A stretch of 64,000 nt of DNA from Nautilus pompilius (taxonomy: Eukaryota > Mollusca > Cephalopoda > Nautilida > Nautilidae): contig JACATO010000308.1 in the NCBI GenBank assembly GCA_018389105.1, forward strand, positions 1,363,001 through 1,427,000. The letters are read 5' to 3'. Shown here in pieces: positions 36,944 through 51,479 of the stretch. Below the pieces are notes generated by a model that worked only from the letters and a program-made list of their open reading frames with translations, was not told the origin of the DNA and did not search any database. The position numbers were made by a program, and so were the translations under genes. Numbering within the stretch: the stretch's first letter is position 1; every line of letters starts with the position of its first letter.

Positions 36944-38659
36944 TAAATATGATTACCGATGACGTAACCAGTCTGGAGAGGTCGTTAAACCGAGAGAGAG
37001 AGAGAGTGGAAATCTCAGTTAAATTCTAGCGCTGGTTTGTGGGGGGGGGTTTCTTTTACATTCAAGCTTCATTATCATCACACTTTAGAATGCCTAGATT
37101 CATTGAACCAGCACTGCATGGTGTTGAGAGCGAAATATGGAGCCCATTGGCAATCTCCGATCTGGGTTACGATCGGAGCAGTGATGTGGGCGGAAACGCG
37201 ATATGCTGTGGAGAAGGGTGTATGCGGTGCAGTTACGTATTGAACAGACTCAGCAGAACACTAAGCTTAACAGTCTCTTTGCTGGTAAAACTCACCCCTA
37301 GGAATCCCCGTAATACACAGCTGTAGGTAATAATTTAATAAATTATGATTTGTCAGTCTGGGGAAGTGCAAGAGAGCTCATGAGAATGATTTAGCTAAAA
37401 ATGTTTTTCACATAAATCAGACTCGTTAGGGATTTAATTTTGCAAAGTAAAGACTGAAAAATGCTAACATAATAGTTCAGGCAAAACTAATTAAGTACAT
37501 AAAGGACACAAAAGGATAATTATTTTAATTATAGTAAATGCAACATATCTTGTTTGAAGTAGCTGCTTTGTCTTTGATTTAATGTTATATTAAAAATATA
37601 TGTATTCAATTAGGATTTCTAGTAGTAGTGAAACTGATGTATCATGATGGTATAAGCATTTGAACAGTTTTCTGTTAGATTTAGTAATGATAATAGTAAT
37701 ATTTTAGCTATTGGAGACCCATAGTGAAAAAAAAGAAAGAAAAATGTACAAAACTAATGCTAGATCGCAATTTTTGAAACATTGGGCATGTTATAGATGG
37801 ATTCTAATTTGCTGAAGATCCAGGTTTAATAAAAAATCAGTGTGTACTTTACATATTTATAACATCTGGAGATGTTGTTGTGATAGAAACTGAAAGTGGT
37901 AATGTTGGGTTTGGAGTTGTAGCACTTATGCATTACTTTCTTTTTTAAGGTTTAGTTTTTAAATAGTCTGTAGTATAAAAATGCAATAATTCATTCATCA
38001 AGTGGCTTGTTATAAATAGCCATTTCTATCAAGTTGATATTATCAAACTGAATTCAAGTACTATATCTGATGACATTTTGTTTAAGGCCAGTACTGATTT
38101 GAAGCAGGCAGTGTTGCAACTCTTGCTTTTTACACATGATTGGTGACTTGAATGTGAATTTAAAATATTTGTTAAAAAAAACAACTCATAGAGTAAAGTA
38201 AATTTAAATATTGAACTGTAATGAAGATTGCAACTATTCTGTTTATTGTGTTGGGAAAATTTGAGTGTAATAAGACAAAACCAATAAAAGGTAGTGTCTT
38301 GTGAATTCTGAAAGTTTAAATTCTAAATAATTGTACAATTCTGTTTAACTTACAATTACATTTTATATTTTAATAGTTTGAAGTTTCTTTAATATTAAAT
38401 ATTGTTATTCTAGATGAAGACAGTTACATTTTTTTGTTCAGTTATTCACACTTTGTCAAGTGATTGATTAATGCAAATTGTTACATCTCCTTTGATTGAT
38501 CCAAACTAGTAAATAAATGCATTTGAAACAATATAATCAAGGTGGTCTTTTGGTGTTGGTTTAGATTGGTTTTTGTTCATTTCTATAGTCATGCAGATTA
38601 CTACGGCTACTGAGTTATTTTGCTATTGTCTGTCGATAAGATGATTGTCCAGTTCAAGA

Positions 38660-39245
38660 GAAGCCTTAAGAAAATCATTTGTGTGTCCTGGATCCTCTAA
38701 ACTGGATTCAAATATTGTAGACTGTGTGTTAGCATATGACAGCCTTCAACTGTTATCTTCATATGGTGTACATCAGAAGAATGACAAGACACAAACCACT
38801 TTTATTCTACACACTGTCAGTTGAAAACTTTAATGGACAATGCAGATCTTCAACACTATTTTGGCTTTTGTAACATTGTCTTTTTTCTGATGAGTCTAGG
38901 TTTTCAACCAGTGACTGTCTATGGTCGTGATGCCATTCTAGCACAGGAGTGTTTACTGATACATTTGCAGGTTATGGCAGTATGGCAGAGTATGGTGTGA
39001 GTTGAGCTACTGGTCAGTCAATGTGAAAAGTAAATTTTCTCTAATGTATCAACATTTTCTGAAAGTGCTTTTGTTGTTTATATCAGTGGTCATCTTTCCA
39101 TTGAGGGCTGTATTTTTATGGAAGATGGTGCTTTAGCTTGCATTGCTCATGTAATTCAAAGATGGAAAAAGAATTAGGGTATCAACTCTGCTATGATCTG
39201 CTCAATCACTAGACATAAACCCCACTGAGCACACAAGCCATCCTT
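38660..39245 (+). mobile_element. Tc1-like transposase relic
   Basis: FFSDESRFSTSDCLWS (38882 onward) matches the Tc1 first-Asp motif VxFSDESRF. GYGSMAEYGVS follows (compare GGSVMVWGGIS), then GCIFMEDGALACIAHVIQRW (compare FQQDGAPxHxAxxVxxW). Stops and frame changes are present. The remainder fades near 39245. Confidence 0.6.
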
Positions 39246-39904
39246 AAATGATCCCTGTAAAAGTGATTAGGTTCCCTTATACAGATTCTACACTAGGATT
39301 TCTGATTTTGTTCATACATTGTGTCAGCTCATTACTGCTTTGTGCAATGCAAAGGGCTACACCACAGAGTATTTACTCTACTCATATTTTGCCAGTAAAG
39401 AGTTTTTTCAAGCTTGGACATCTTTTTAAGTCTCTATGTTACATCCAAACTGTGAAATTGCGCATTTCACAGTACATTACACTACACCATTTTTTAAAAA
39501 AATTTTATCTCATTGTTTTGAACAGCAAAAAATATATTGACATTCAAAATGTGCCCACCATACAAAAATAATTATTGGCTTTTCTAACACTTTATTGTTG
39601 AAGAAGATGCATTATCCCAGCAAAAAAAAAAAAAAAAGCATTAAAATGTCAAATGAACTAAGTATCAGAGCGCATAAACCATTGTAAAATTTTTCAAAAT
39701 TAACTCAAGTGTTTTGCATAACTAAGGACTCTGCAAATTATTTCTACGGATGTTAAATTTAATTCATACCAAAAGTATGAGGAGGTCATTTTCATCCACT
39801 ATTGCTTGTTACTACTAATTTAAATAAATGTTAGCTCATATTGTTGTTTTGTATAAATGTTAATCGAACTTGTTGTTTTTGGCAGATAAAAATAGCATCT
39901 GAAA

Positions 39905-40126
39905 ATGAAATTCATGTATAACAAGCCTATCCTAGATAAAGCTGCTTCCAAAAGAAAATTGAGAAAGAAGTTGGAATTACATGGAGTGGTGTGTAAAGAG
40001 CCATTTATAATGAAATCAGTTGCTTCAGCTCTGAACTTAAAGTGGCCATGGAAAAAAGCAACTTATCTTTTCATTCTGTTGTTTTTCTCTCTTTCAAAGA
40101 GTCTAGAGCAAACCCCTAACTGTTGA
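39905..40126 (+). other. 73-codon ORF, possible Tc1 N-terminal scrap
   Basis: The frame contains KLRKKLELHGVVCKEPFIMK, which loosely resembles the Tc1 segment TLRRKLHxxGxxGRxAxKKPF ahead of the first catalytic Asp. The C-terminal hydrophobic run has no Tc1 counterpart. Weak; it may be chance. Confidence 0.25.
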
Positions 40127-40526
40127 TCTGATCACAATTTGTCCTACCAACAGTATTACACTGGAAATATATTCAGAATTTAATACAAATTCATTAAGAC
40201 ATTCTGAAGATGGTCTGTCAACAGACTTCCTTTTTATGCTACATCTGTGTGTTGATACCATAGTCCAAGAATGTTGTTGCTGTCACAAAACACAACTTTT
40301 CAGTTTCTACAAATGTATCATCGAATATTGCAACTTTTCTGCTATTTCTTAATCTTGGGTTGTGAAAATGGCCCTTCACTTGTGCATATTGCTTATTTTA
40401 TTTTTAATAAACTTTAAAAAAATGTTTCAATATTTTAGCACACAGAAAATTAGAAATAAGATTGTTTTTTTGTTGTTTTTTTTTTGCATATGCTTACCAA
40501 GCAAAACGATTGGTCATAATCATTCA

Positions 40527-40735
40527 TTAACCCTTGAGCTGCGGTGATCATGACCCTCGTCACCCACCATATGTGCAACAAAAAACCAACTAAATTTTAA
40601 AAAATCATTTAAAAATGCATGAACATGTGCTCCGCTTGCCCACCTGACTCCCCCCAAATAACACTCCTTGTGGGGGAAACTCAAATAATGGCAGGGAAAT
40701 GTGTATATTTACATGCATTGCACCTTAAGGTTTAA
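40527..40735. repeat. TTAA-bounded MITE-like unit
   Basis: The unit begins TTAACCCTTGAGCTGCGGTG and ends CACCTTAAGGTTTAA. The ends are imperfect complements and carry TTAA, like the unit at 20241. About 209 bp, non-coding. Confidence 0.4.
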
Positions 40736-40970
40736 TTACCTTGCTGAGGTTTTGGGACTTAAATAGGAGCTAACTGGTACATGTTTACTGGCTATAGGAG
40801 GCCTTTATAAATTCTACAACTTGCATTCTGATTAATGAATAATTGAGAGAGGGAAAGTGGAGAGGAGCAAATGAGTGAGTAAATTATAGTTTTATTTTAA
40901 CTAAATTCTTTTAGTGTCAAAATAAATTAGGTAACTGTTTTTTGTTTGAATTTATTTATATACTAGGGAG

Positions 40971-41033
40971 ATTAAATGAAACCTGGCTAAAATAGCATTG
41001 CCATAATGGTATCCAGCCAAGTTTCATTTGAAT
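40971..41033. repeat. Short hairpin repeat, copy 1
   Basis: The arms ATTAAATGAAACCTGGCT and AGCCAAGTTTCATTTGAAT pair across a loop containing CATAATGGTATC. About 63 bp. A second copy lies at 63135. Confidence 0.6.
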
Positions 41034-44000
41034 ATGTCAAAAACTTTAGTTTGCAAAAGTAGATTGTGCTAGTATTCTCAAAATTATTTGCAATTTTTAA
41101 ATTTTAGTTAAAACCAGTTAATAATAGTTAAACTAGTCATATTGACTGTGATAGAATCTATTGCATAGTATAATTAAATTTTGGTGAGATAGGGTACTTT
41201 AAGATCTATATTTACTGAACCAAAACACAATATGACAACCTCCATTTTGCACATGGAGCTTTTTAAATAGAGTATATAAATTGCTAGGATATTGATGTAT
41301 AATATAATTTGATGTTTACTGGTATGATATTTTTGGACTAGCATAACATTTGGGAAGAGAACCTTTCTTTAAATATTTATTTTGCTAAATACTGCTGTAT
41401 AGTTTTTAATCAGCACTTGATTTCTGTATTTTTTTGAAACTTCAATTGATGGATGACTGTCTCGGAAAAAAATTTCTTTTCAATTTTTTGAGTTCTTTAT
41501 TTTTTAGTCAAGTGAATTTTCAATGTAAATTGTAAATGTAATCTTTGGCATATTTATTTTTTGATGAGCTGCCACTTTTGTAAGACTCAAGCAAATCTGA
41601 AATTTAATGGAAATGAATGTATTTTAGCTGATGTATAATTAGATAGACTGTCAGATGCCATGGTATTAAAAGATTTGGAACATTTTATAATGCCAGTATA
41701 TACTGTAAGGAAATGGCAGCTACTTCTAATATTTAGTCCATTCATATGTTCCAGTATTTTGATAAAACACAGTTAGGGTTTTGATGATAAAGTAAAAAAA
41801 AAACCCTAAAACTAAATATGAAATAAGACATGCCACATTTTTGTACTGTTCTTGCATTTAAACAACAATTTTAACAAATCTCTACTAGTATCTATTTAAA
41901 AAAAAAAACAACAAACTTTAAATATTTATCATCATTAGACATTTAACTCTCAAAGATTTGTTATAGATTACAAGCAGGCTCCATAGATTTGATCTGTTAA
42001 TTTTGGTACAGACAAGTATTTGCAAAACAAGAAGAGAAATATGAAAAAGATGTTCGTTATCTTCTAGACTGCATTGACTCGTATTTATTTATTTAAAGCT
42101 TGCCTCCTGTCTGGAGTTAGTGCTTTCATGGCCATTGAACAAAGCAAAGAAAATCAATATTTTCCCTTGCTTCCAGGAGCAGAAGACAAGGTAAATTATT
42201 CAAAAATGTTGCTAGAAGCTAGTTTTCCAGATGCTCATGAATTCAGAAGAATGATTCATTCTAGTTGGTTTTTAGAGAAAGGCTTTCATCTAAACTATGG
42301 ATCTAACAACAGATCTATACCAAAGCAGCTAAAAAAACTCTCTTTTAAAAACTGTTAATATTAAATATTTGGCGGTGTTGATGCTAAGATTAAAAATTGC
42401 TGATTTAGTTTAGTTTGATTCTACACTATTACTATTTGTGAAAAATATTTCTGATAAACCATCACATGTAGTGATTTTTTAAAAAATCTTTAATATTGAT
42501 ATGAATTTATCAAGTCATTATTTAAATCTCAGACTTCCACAACAGTCTTAATAGTCTTCAACTTTAGTCACAAACTATGCTAATATCACACGCATGCATG
42601 CACACACACTCACACACAAACCTGCCTATTTAGCAGGCATGCTAGCCTTAGCCACTGATAGTATATTATGCAAATGTGGTATCTTATTCAGTCATCAAAA
42701 TAGTCTTAATAGCTTTGGACTTTTGTCACATCCTGTGCTAAACAAGCTTATTTAGCAGGTATGATAATTTGCTACTCTAAATGAAATTACTTTAATTTTC
42801 AGCATTTAAACAAAATTTACTACAGCATACAAAATTAGTTATAATATTAGTTATATTCTTTCTTCCCATCCATTCTGTGGGATAATGTTTGCAGAAGAAA
42901 AAGTTCAAGGCTATTGCTGTTATAATTTTTATGTGGTACTTTCCTGTTTGGTAAACTGAGTTGAAGTCTAACCAACATTAGTGCTAAACACTGTAAACAG
43001 GAAAGCAAAGTCGTTTCTTAAATAAATGATCTTGCTTTGAAAACTGAAGATGTATTTGCTAAAATGGAATCAAAAGATCAATTTCTTGAACCTATTTAAA
43101 GCTGTTACCCTTTTAGTAACGAAATGTTTCTATGTTCATCCTTGGCTAAGCATGGAGTTCTGCTTACTATATGATGAAAAATAAATTTGTTATTTTTCTA
43201 TTTCTTTAGCATTTCCCTTTTCTAGCTGTTTTCATGAGGTCAAGCCTAGAATTTAATAATGGTTAAATATGCAGTACATTTTATTTCGGTTTGATATTGG
43301 AAATCAGTCAGTATTGTTATCTTTTTATGATTTTGTATTTAATAGCTTATTTCTGAATTATTGTAAACTTCATGTAACTATAGGTATTATAATTTTTTAA
43401 AAAAGTATTTTAATTTTATAAATTTGACTAATATTATTACTCATTTTATACATATAAATTTATGTATTTATTCATATTTATGCACTTAGATTCAACATAT
43501 TGAATTTTTCTTACCACTGTTTATACAAAAGCATCTCAAAGGAAGTTTTAATTAAGTAGTTTGTAGTTAATTTTGAAAGGAAATATTCATAAATGTGTTT
43601 TTTTTTTTAATTTAGCAAATGTGAAATAAAATTTGTAAAGGGAAATTATTGCTATTTATCAACCCCCCCCCCCAGTATTTTCTTCACTGATGTTCAGAAC
43701 AAGTGAATATCAAACTGATCTGAAGCCTCAGGAAATGAATCTTTACTAAGCTCATTTTTAGGCAAGTCGTGGTAACTGAGCCAAATGAAAGTTTTGCAGG
43801 GATGAATGAACTATGCAGGCTTTTAAATATGGAAGTTCAGTCTGCACATTTTTTGCAAACATCTGATTTTTTGATGTGCAGAGTTAAAAGTGGCTTAAAA
43901 AAATCTTTTTTTAAAGATTTAGTTTGTATTAATGTCAACAAGTTTAGTGGTTTTCAATTGTCAAATAACTATGGGTTGATAAATGTGCATCTGCAGTGAA

Positions 44001-47000
44001 GTTACTGATCTTTGGTAAACTGAAATAAACTCAAGCCCTGTATATAGTACTACTATTCCTATATACTGCAAATTTTCATGCACTTTAAAAGTTGGTTTAG
44101 ATGCATGTAAAAAAAAAAATAACTCTGCTTTCAGTTTTCTGTACTATTTTAGTACATAAATAAATATGGAAATGGAAAGGAAATTGTTGAGAATGACAAG
44201 AAATAGTTTTCAATTTAAAGATAGACAAAGAAATTGATGATAAATAAAAACTGAAGATTTTTTTCCAATAGATGCATTCAATATGATGATTAAACCAAAT
44301 AAACAGCCAAAAGCAAAGAGAAGGAAGATAATCAAAAACAGTTCCACAGCCATTAATTGGTGCCATTTTTACATAACAGGTACCTCAGAATCAGGTTGCT
44401 ATTTATTAGTTACCAATATATAGTATTCTGCAGTAATGTAAAATAGAATGTACTTATTTTATTTGTTTTCTGAAACAGAACATGATTTATTAATTTTGAA
44501 GATTGACAAAGTATAATTAATCAGTTATCACCAGTTATATTCAAATACTACTATTCTGGTATTCATAATTACAATTTTGAATTAAGAACTTTTTTGTACA
44601 AGTGTAGCAAAGTTCTGGTAACTATCTAGTATAGTCAAAATAAACTGAAAGTACCACCTGCATTATATGAGGAGACTAAGAACTATTTCTGAAAAGCTTC
44701 AACTATTGATTCATGTGTTTAGCAAAACTTAAGTGTATTATTATTAGTTCTGTTTTGATAAGATTTTTGCTTTGTTAAAATTGCTAACTTAAAATGAAAT
44801 TAAAAAAAAAACTAGTTCTTTTTTAATACTGGAGAAATTGAAAGAAAACTATCTTACTGGTTAGGCAGCAGATATTTGGTGGTCAATTTATTGAAAAAAT
44901 GGCTTGCCAATGCTGCTTCTACCACTGATGTTGAGTCTCAATGTTGCAAGTGCAGCAAACAACTAAATTTTGCCATACTAATTAAAAAATATAAAATAGT
45001 TAAGTACAATATTTTAACCATATTTTGACTTTTTACTTTTAATTTATTTGCAAGCTTTATTTATATGCATGTATTATGGATCCAGGATTCTTTCTGTAGG
45101 TTTTATTTTTGGGGCTAACCCATTTTCTTAAATTTGAAGGATTGCATGTTTTAGCAAGTGCTATAGATAATATAAATTTTAATATGTTAAAAACATGGTC
45201 CCACCCAGGTTTTGGTTATTCAAAGTCTTCCTAAACATCCTATCTTCCACCGTGTTTAGGACAAGTTTTACATTGAACCTAAAATGTCAGTAGAATTTTG
45301 AAACAAAATGGTTATCTTTAATATACAGCACTGGTAATATTTATGGAAACACACAGGATGTACACAGTCAGTCAGTAATTGCGACTCAAACACATGTATA
45401 ATAAACACAAAGCATACATAAGAAACTAATGAATATGTTATATAGTGCATGATACTTTTTTCTTGCTTTCATCCAGGTTATCAATGTATGCAACTGAAAA
45501 AAAAAAAAAAAAGGACGAGCACAAAATGGCTCTGAGAAGGTGCTTTTCCCTCGGAACATTCAAATCCGGTTTATTCTCCATAGATTTTGAAGAATGAAAC
45601 GTGTGGTCACACGTCTAAATGTCTTCTAAACATCCCACCTGTCATATATTTATTATCAATATTTAATTTTTTTTATATCATTACTGAAATGAGAAATTGA
45701 TATTGGCATATTTCTTGATGAGTTTTTGAAATTGTTTAGCCTAAAATGAAATCTTTTTGTAATGGCTGGTCATCTGGGTTGCTCAAAAAGTCACAGTGAG
45801 AAAAGCCTGGCTGGTATGTAAATGTTCTACTTTGCAGGGTGGCCAGCCAGCCAGCCAGTCATAGTGCAGTTTGATATAAATTTTATTTGTCATTGCTTTA
45901 CATTAAGGTTTCTTTTGTAGAAAAGGAAAATATACATTACTAGTGGTGAATTGTTTAAAATTTCAAATTTTTCATATGTGAAGTTCTTTGAGGTTTAGAT
46001 TCTTGAGTGTAGTCTACAGCTTTGAAGTGTGATCTCATTCCCATGTTTCCATCTCTGCACAAACAATGATGATGATTGATGCAAATATTTACTTGCTTTA
46101 ATCTGGAAGATTTCAAAATCAAGCTATTAAAAAGAGGACTAGAAAAAGTTGTTTACATTTTAAAGTTTCCTAGCTTTTGTTTTTAGATTCCTTTCTACAT
46201 TGTTTTTGGATCTGTCTTGTATAGTCGAGTTCTTTTGAGAATACGTTTGCAGTTGTTAGATACATTTATAGACATTAATTACTCAAACATTATTTGAAAA
46301 CAATACCCTCAGATTTGCAAAGGAAGAAAGTGTTCTGCATAAACCTATTATTGTCTGAATTTTCATTTAAAAAAGAATCACTTTTTAAGTGTTTTTTTTC
46401 TCACGAATTCATGTATTTTTCCATATTAACTTGTTTTTGTTGAGAGTAATTTGAAAACATCCGGCACTATTATTGTGATGAGCTTTTCAAAAGACTTAGT
46501 AAATAAAAGCCAGATCAGTTGTTCACTGGTCCATGAAAAAGAAGTTGAAGCATTGAAAATAACTTGGAAATTAGCTGTGTGGATTCATATTAAATATAAG
46601 TTTGATGGTCATTGATTGCAGCTGATAATGTTGCTACCATTATTTTTTGCTTGTACATGTGATGATCATAAACCGTTCTATAAGTAGACTTTTAACAAAG
46701 GGTAACACTGCATTAAGACATGACATGGATACATTCTTAAAATTTATTGCAGCTCAAAAGCATTAAAATAGAAAAACTTCATTACAAATTTATAAATATT
46801 TCTGTGGCAGCACTAACATTTGGCAGTTTTCATAAGTTAATATAATTTGTAAAGATTTTAATTGGTAATAATTAATTGCTCTATGTGTACAATTGAAAAC
46901 TTGAAATATTATCACTTGTCTAAATAGTTTGGTTTTATTTCATTATTATTATTTACATTTTATTAAGCACTTTTGATCAAATCTGTTTTACTTAAATATT

Positions 47001-48895
47001 AAACTTTGTAATCTGTGATTCTTAAATATCATATTCCTAGATAATTAATTTTGTGTATTTTTTCTTTTTACTTATTTTAAGACTTCATAAACCTGGCAAT
47101 GTTGTAATATATGCCAGTATTATTACTTAGTTAAGAAACTACTATGATTTTCTTTTAAAAAAGGGGATAGGGCAATATGAATTGATTGAGTGGGATAGCA
47201 AATGAAATTAGGCCGATTATAGTAAAAAAAAAATCTAAGTGCAAGCAAATTAAATTTTGCACATTTATACAATTTCAAAAAGTGTAGCATAAAAAGAAAA
47301 AAATTGACAGTTGGTAAAATTAATATTGAATAATTTAAATTGCCAGACATTTACATTTAATAATTATATAATAATTTTATATATATGTATATATAATTAA
47401 AATTGCTATGTATAATTTTTAATAAAGTGAAGTTTTTCATATTCCTTTTTGATGTAAACTGTTAAGTGTAAAGACTGACCAACCCCTTCTTCTCCAAACA
47501 AATTATATGCACTCAAACAAGACTAATATATTTATATTTACTAAGTAAAGGATACAATAAAAACCATTAAAATAGTATTCATTGTACTTAAGTAATTTTG
47601 TAATTCAGTTTAGCTTTTTTGCTTCATTGTTTTGAAATTTTACTTTAAAAATTTTAGTTTGTTGTTCTATATTTTATTATATTTTTAGAAAACCAAGATA
47701 TGGTACCAGTATATGAAATTTTATTTATGGAGTTTATTATTTCTTTAGTGTTCACAAATTGAGTACTGTTAAAAGCTTAAATATAAGTTTTTAGTGACCA
47801 AAATAATAAATACTTCACTTAATTTGAATTGTATCATTCCAACATTTGATTTATTGGTTATGAATATCATAAAGCAAAGTCCGTGTTGAGCTGTGTGAAA
47901 ATTGTTTGCTTGGGCGCCTTTTGCGCATGCGTATGTAAACATCCGGGCTTAACGGACTCCCCATTCCCCTCTGTTAGTCCATCTAATCGGGGTTTCACTC
48001 TGTGATATTTGATGTCATGAACCATAAAGCCAAAACACGACACAATTAACAAAAGCATGGTTATTAGGATTTTAAATTACATAAATGCTTTCTTTCCCTA
48101 GTATTATCTTTATAGCTGGTTGCAAAATAACTTCCTGAATGTCAATTAAATGACTGGAATCTGAAATATGTAAAACAAAAACACTCCTGGTCTGTAATTT
48201 TTGGCATTTTTTCACTCAATAGATATAATAAAAAAATACTGCATACCAACTGTTTTAATGTTTTTTGTCTCATTTGCATAATTATGGAAGCCCAAAATGA
48301 CAAAAATCTGTCATTTGCTCTGGTAGGGAGAATGCTAATGACACAAACATTTGTCATTCATTTGCTATCAATTGATTATTATAAGTAGAAATAGTGACTG
48401 AATAGATTTTTATAAAATCTGATCATAAAGAATCAGAAGCAGTGTAATTCTAAATTATTTTTTAAATGTACTAGTTTTAACTGGGTATTTCCACAAACAC
48501 TTGTGCTTTACCAGATTTTGAAATATCCTTAGTGGGTGAGCTTTTTTTCTTTTAAATATCTGTAAACATTTAAAAACTAAAATGACAAACCTAACTAATA
48601 CAAATGAATAAAATACATAGATACTTTATACTGTACTAACATTTTATCAACCAAGAATATAGAAAATCATATATTTTACGAAATATTTGATGATTCTAAA
48701 TTCCCATTCTGCAGTTGTACACCCTCGTCCCCTGACATGTCATCATCCACTTTGTCTATCAGGTGCAGACGTTTTGGTCAGCAACACCTAACTCATGACT
48801 GATACTGGGTTAAGCATCAGTCTTCAAGGAGTCTTGGTTCCTGCCAGGTGTGCTCTGTACTCTTTCTTTAATATTGATTTTATTTTGCCCTCACA
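41034..48895. other. Long AT-rich non-coding stretch
   Basis: Probably intron 1 of the gene starting at 35997, or intergenic. Only short ORFs occur (for example 42074-42358 and 43769-43999), without recognised domains. A GC patch lies at 47900-48010. Confidence 0.45.
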
Positions 48896-49260
48896 ATGCC
48901 CTCCAACAAACACAAAAGTGATAGTACTGAGTGTGACATTGCTAAAAGGAAATGTCAGGTGCTAAGTATAAAGGAAAAGGTATAAATTCTGCGAAAACTG
49001 GACCTAGAGCAGTCAGTGAACAAAGTGAGTGACCAGTATGGCTTAGGAAGCACAACCCCTCTCTCTCTCTCTCACTGATTCTTTGTCCCAAAGAAAAAAA
49101 ACCTCAGTGAACCTAAGTACACAAGCTTGGATAAAATGCTACATAAATGGTTCAAGGAATGAAGGAATTGCCACTCTGGACCAAATCTCTGTGATAAATC
49201 AAAGGAGTTTCATGAGGAACTGAAAATTTCACAGTGCTGTGACTTCAAACCAAACTGACA
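48896..49260 (+). pseudogene. Tigger-like transposase N-terminal relic
   Basis: It starts at an ATG (48896) and reads MPSNKHKSDSTECDIAKRKC, ILRKLDLEQSVNKVSDQYGL (CENP-B-type helix-turn-helix), then FVPKKKNLSEPKYTSLDKML and CDKSKEFHEELKISQCCDFK (second DNA-binding helix block). Stops, a frameshift and a (CT)n insertion break it. It probably belongs with the C-terminal part at 51480. Confidence 0.65.
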
Positions 49261-50330
49261 CACACACACCCTGGTGTATTGATGGATGTTCGTGATAGTA
49301 TCAACTTTATGCAATTATCCATTTTACAGAAGATTCTTGGTCTTTATCTTTTCGGTTGACTGATACTTTATTGTATACAAAAAGAATATTTATTTTATTT
49401 TTTGTTTTTTAATCTTAATATGGAAAAAAATGACTAAACTAGATTTCATATTTATTAAAAGTTAACAGCAAAGTCTGAATTACAAGTACTCACAAAACAA
49501 GGAAAAAGGGAAAACAGTCACCTGGAGTCAGACAACATTTGAGTACCAACAGAATTAGACTTTTTCATGTTTGATGAACAGGAAACAAACTGCATTACAT
49601 CTCTCATGTGTAATATTTGATATTTCCCCATCTTTTCAGCCACACAGAGGTGGCACATTACTTGTTGGTGTGTTTTCTAAAGTCCAAAATATATGTAAAT
49701 CTAAAAAGTTAAATATACCGAAATATTAATATATTTTTAAAAGAATGTAAAATAATATTTTCTGCATAATGGTAAGTAAGAGTTGTACATCTTATTAGAT
49801 TTACATTACTACATTATATTCCAGTAGGTACCATAGTGACGTATTAGTATGTATTCCAATGTATTATTGCAACATATAAGATGTTTACAGTATCCAACCA
49901 TATTGCTTGCTTGAATGTTGAGGTTTATCAGATCATTGCAGATAGACCACATTATGTATTCATGTAACAAAACATGGTATACCAAGAATATGCCAACTTT
50001 GTTATACTAGTAGCTGTCTTGCAATTGGCATACTACCAAATCACTGTTAATTAGTGCTGACATTTCTTCCTCAAATTTAAATGTATAGAGGCTACCAATT
50101 TGTTAAGCAGAAAAAGTGAACCAAAAGGAAAAGTAATAATTCTAAAATATGTTATGTTTTAGCATGAAACTACCTTTGAACATTAGGCATCTATGAAAAC
50201 TGTGCGAACCAAATCAATAATTTTCAAGCAATTTGTTACAGTGATAACTAGCATCAACTGTAGCTATAAATGTATATCTCAGCTTGCTTTTTTTTTTTTG
50301 CTTCATTACTCCACTCTGGCATCAGCATAG

Positions 50331-50332
<2 letters not shown>

Positions 50333-50366
<34 letters not shown>
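50333..50366. repeat. (CT)n microsatellite
   Basis: Perfect 34-bp CT tract. Confidence 0.95.
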
Positions 50367-50369
<3 letters not shown>

Positions 50370-51479
50370 TTGACAAATTTTATTTAGGGATTTAATAAAA
50401 AAAGGCAATAGTGAATTAAATTGAAATTGTAGAAACATTATCTATCAGTAAATCACAAGGGAATTGAGAAGTTATGTATAACACTAAAATCTTAGTTACT
50501 GCATTGTCTTAAAAAGTCATATGATCATTTCTGAACATGTGTGTCATCTAGCTTGACTCTATAGCTATGACCTTTTTAAAGTATTTAGATAACTTATTAC
50601 AGGATGACGGGTCACATTCTCTCTAGTGATTAATAGGCAGTGTTATCATTTTAATTTTTTAAATGCCAAGTAAATTTTTCAAAGATCAGATTAAAAAAAT
50701 AATTGGGATAGCAATATTCATTATATATACATCAGTTAAAATACTTTAAAGATTTTATTTTCTGTGCAAAGATCAAAATTATGTTTTAAGACAGAACTCC
50801 ATCTTTTTCACATTAGAAATACTACCTCAAAATTGTGGTGGTGTCTATTTTAAATTTCTGAAAATAATTAACTAGGGAAACTTTTAAATAAATAAATTGG
50901 AAAATATACATTATACAAAAAACAAAAACAAAATCTATTATCTGATGTATTACAATATAATGAATGATGATTTATTGTTTTACTATTTATAATAGAATTC
51001 AGTAATTTCTTGTTATTAGTTTTTTGAAGATTAATTATATATAGTCATAAAAAGGATGTTTATCAAGATTGCCAGTAAATATTAAAGAATGATTTAGAAA
51101 TGTAAATATGAAAAAAAATTGTTGGATTAATTCAGGCCTCCATTATAAAATTTATTGTGTAGTCTGTTCTGGTTAGCTTGACCTTTAGCCAGTTATAAAG
51201 CATAAGTTCTGTTTAAAGACGTGTGACAATTTGGTATGAACATGGCATAAGTAATACTATTCTGTTACCGAATTAAACTATTTAGGCATAGTATCATTAG
51301 TAGCATATTTATTTTCATTGGAGCAGCTTTAATGACTGGCAGTTAATGGCTGCAGAAATAAATGAAATATAGGCAGGGACAGTAGTTCATTAATCTGGAA
51401 CAAATCACTATACTAAGAAAAGAGAGAGGAAAAACTTTCGATTTTTTTATAATACTTTATCATAAGAAATTAGTGGAGG

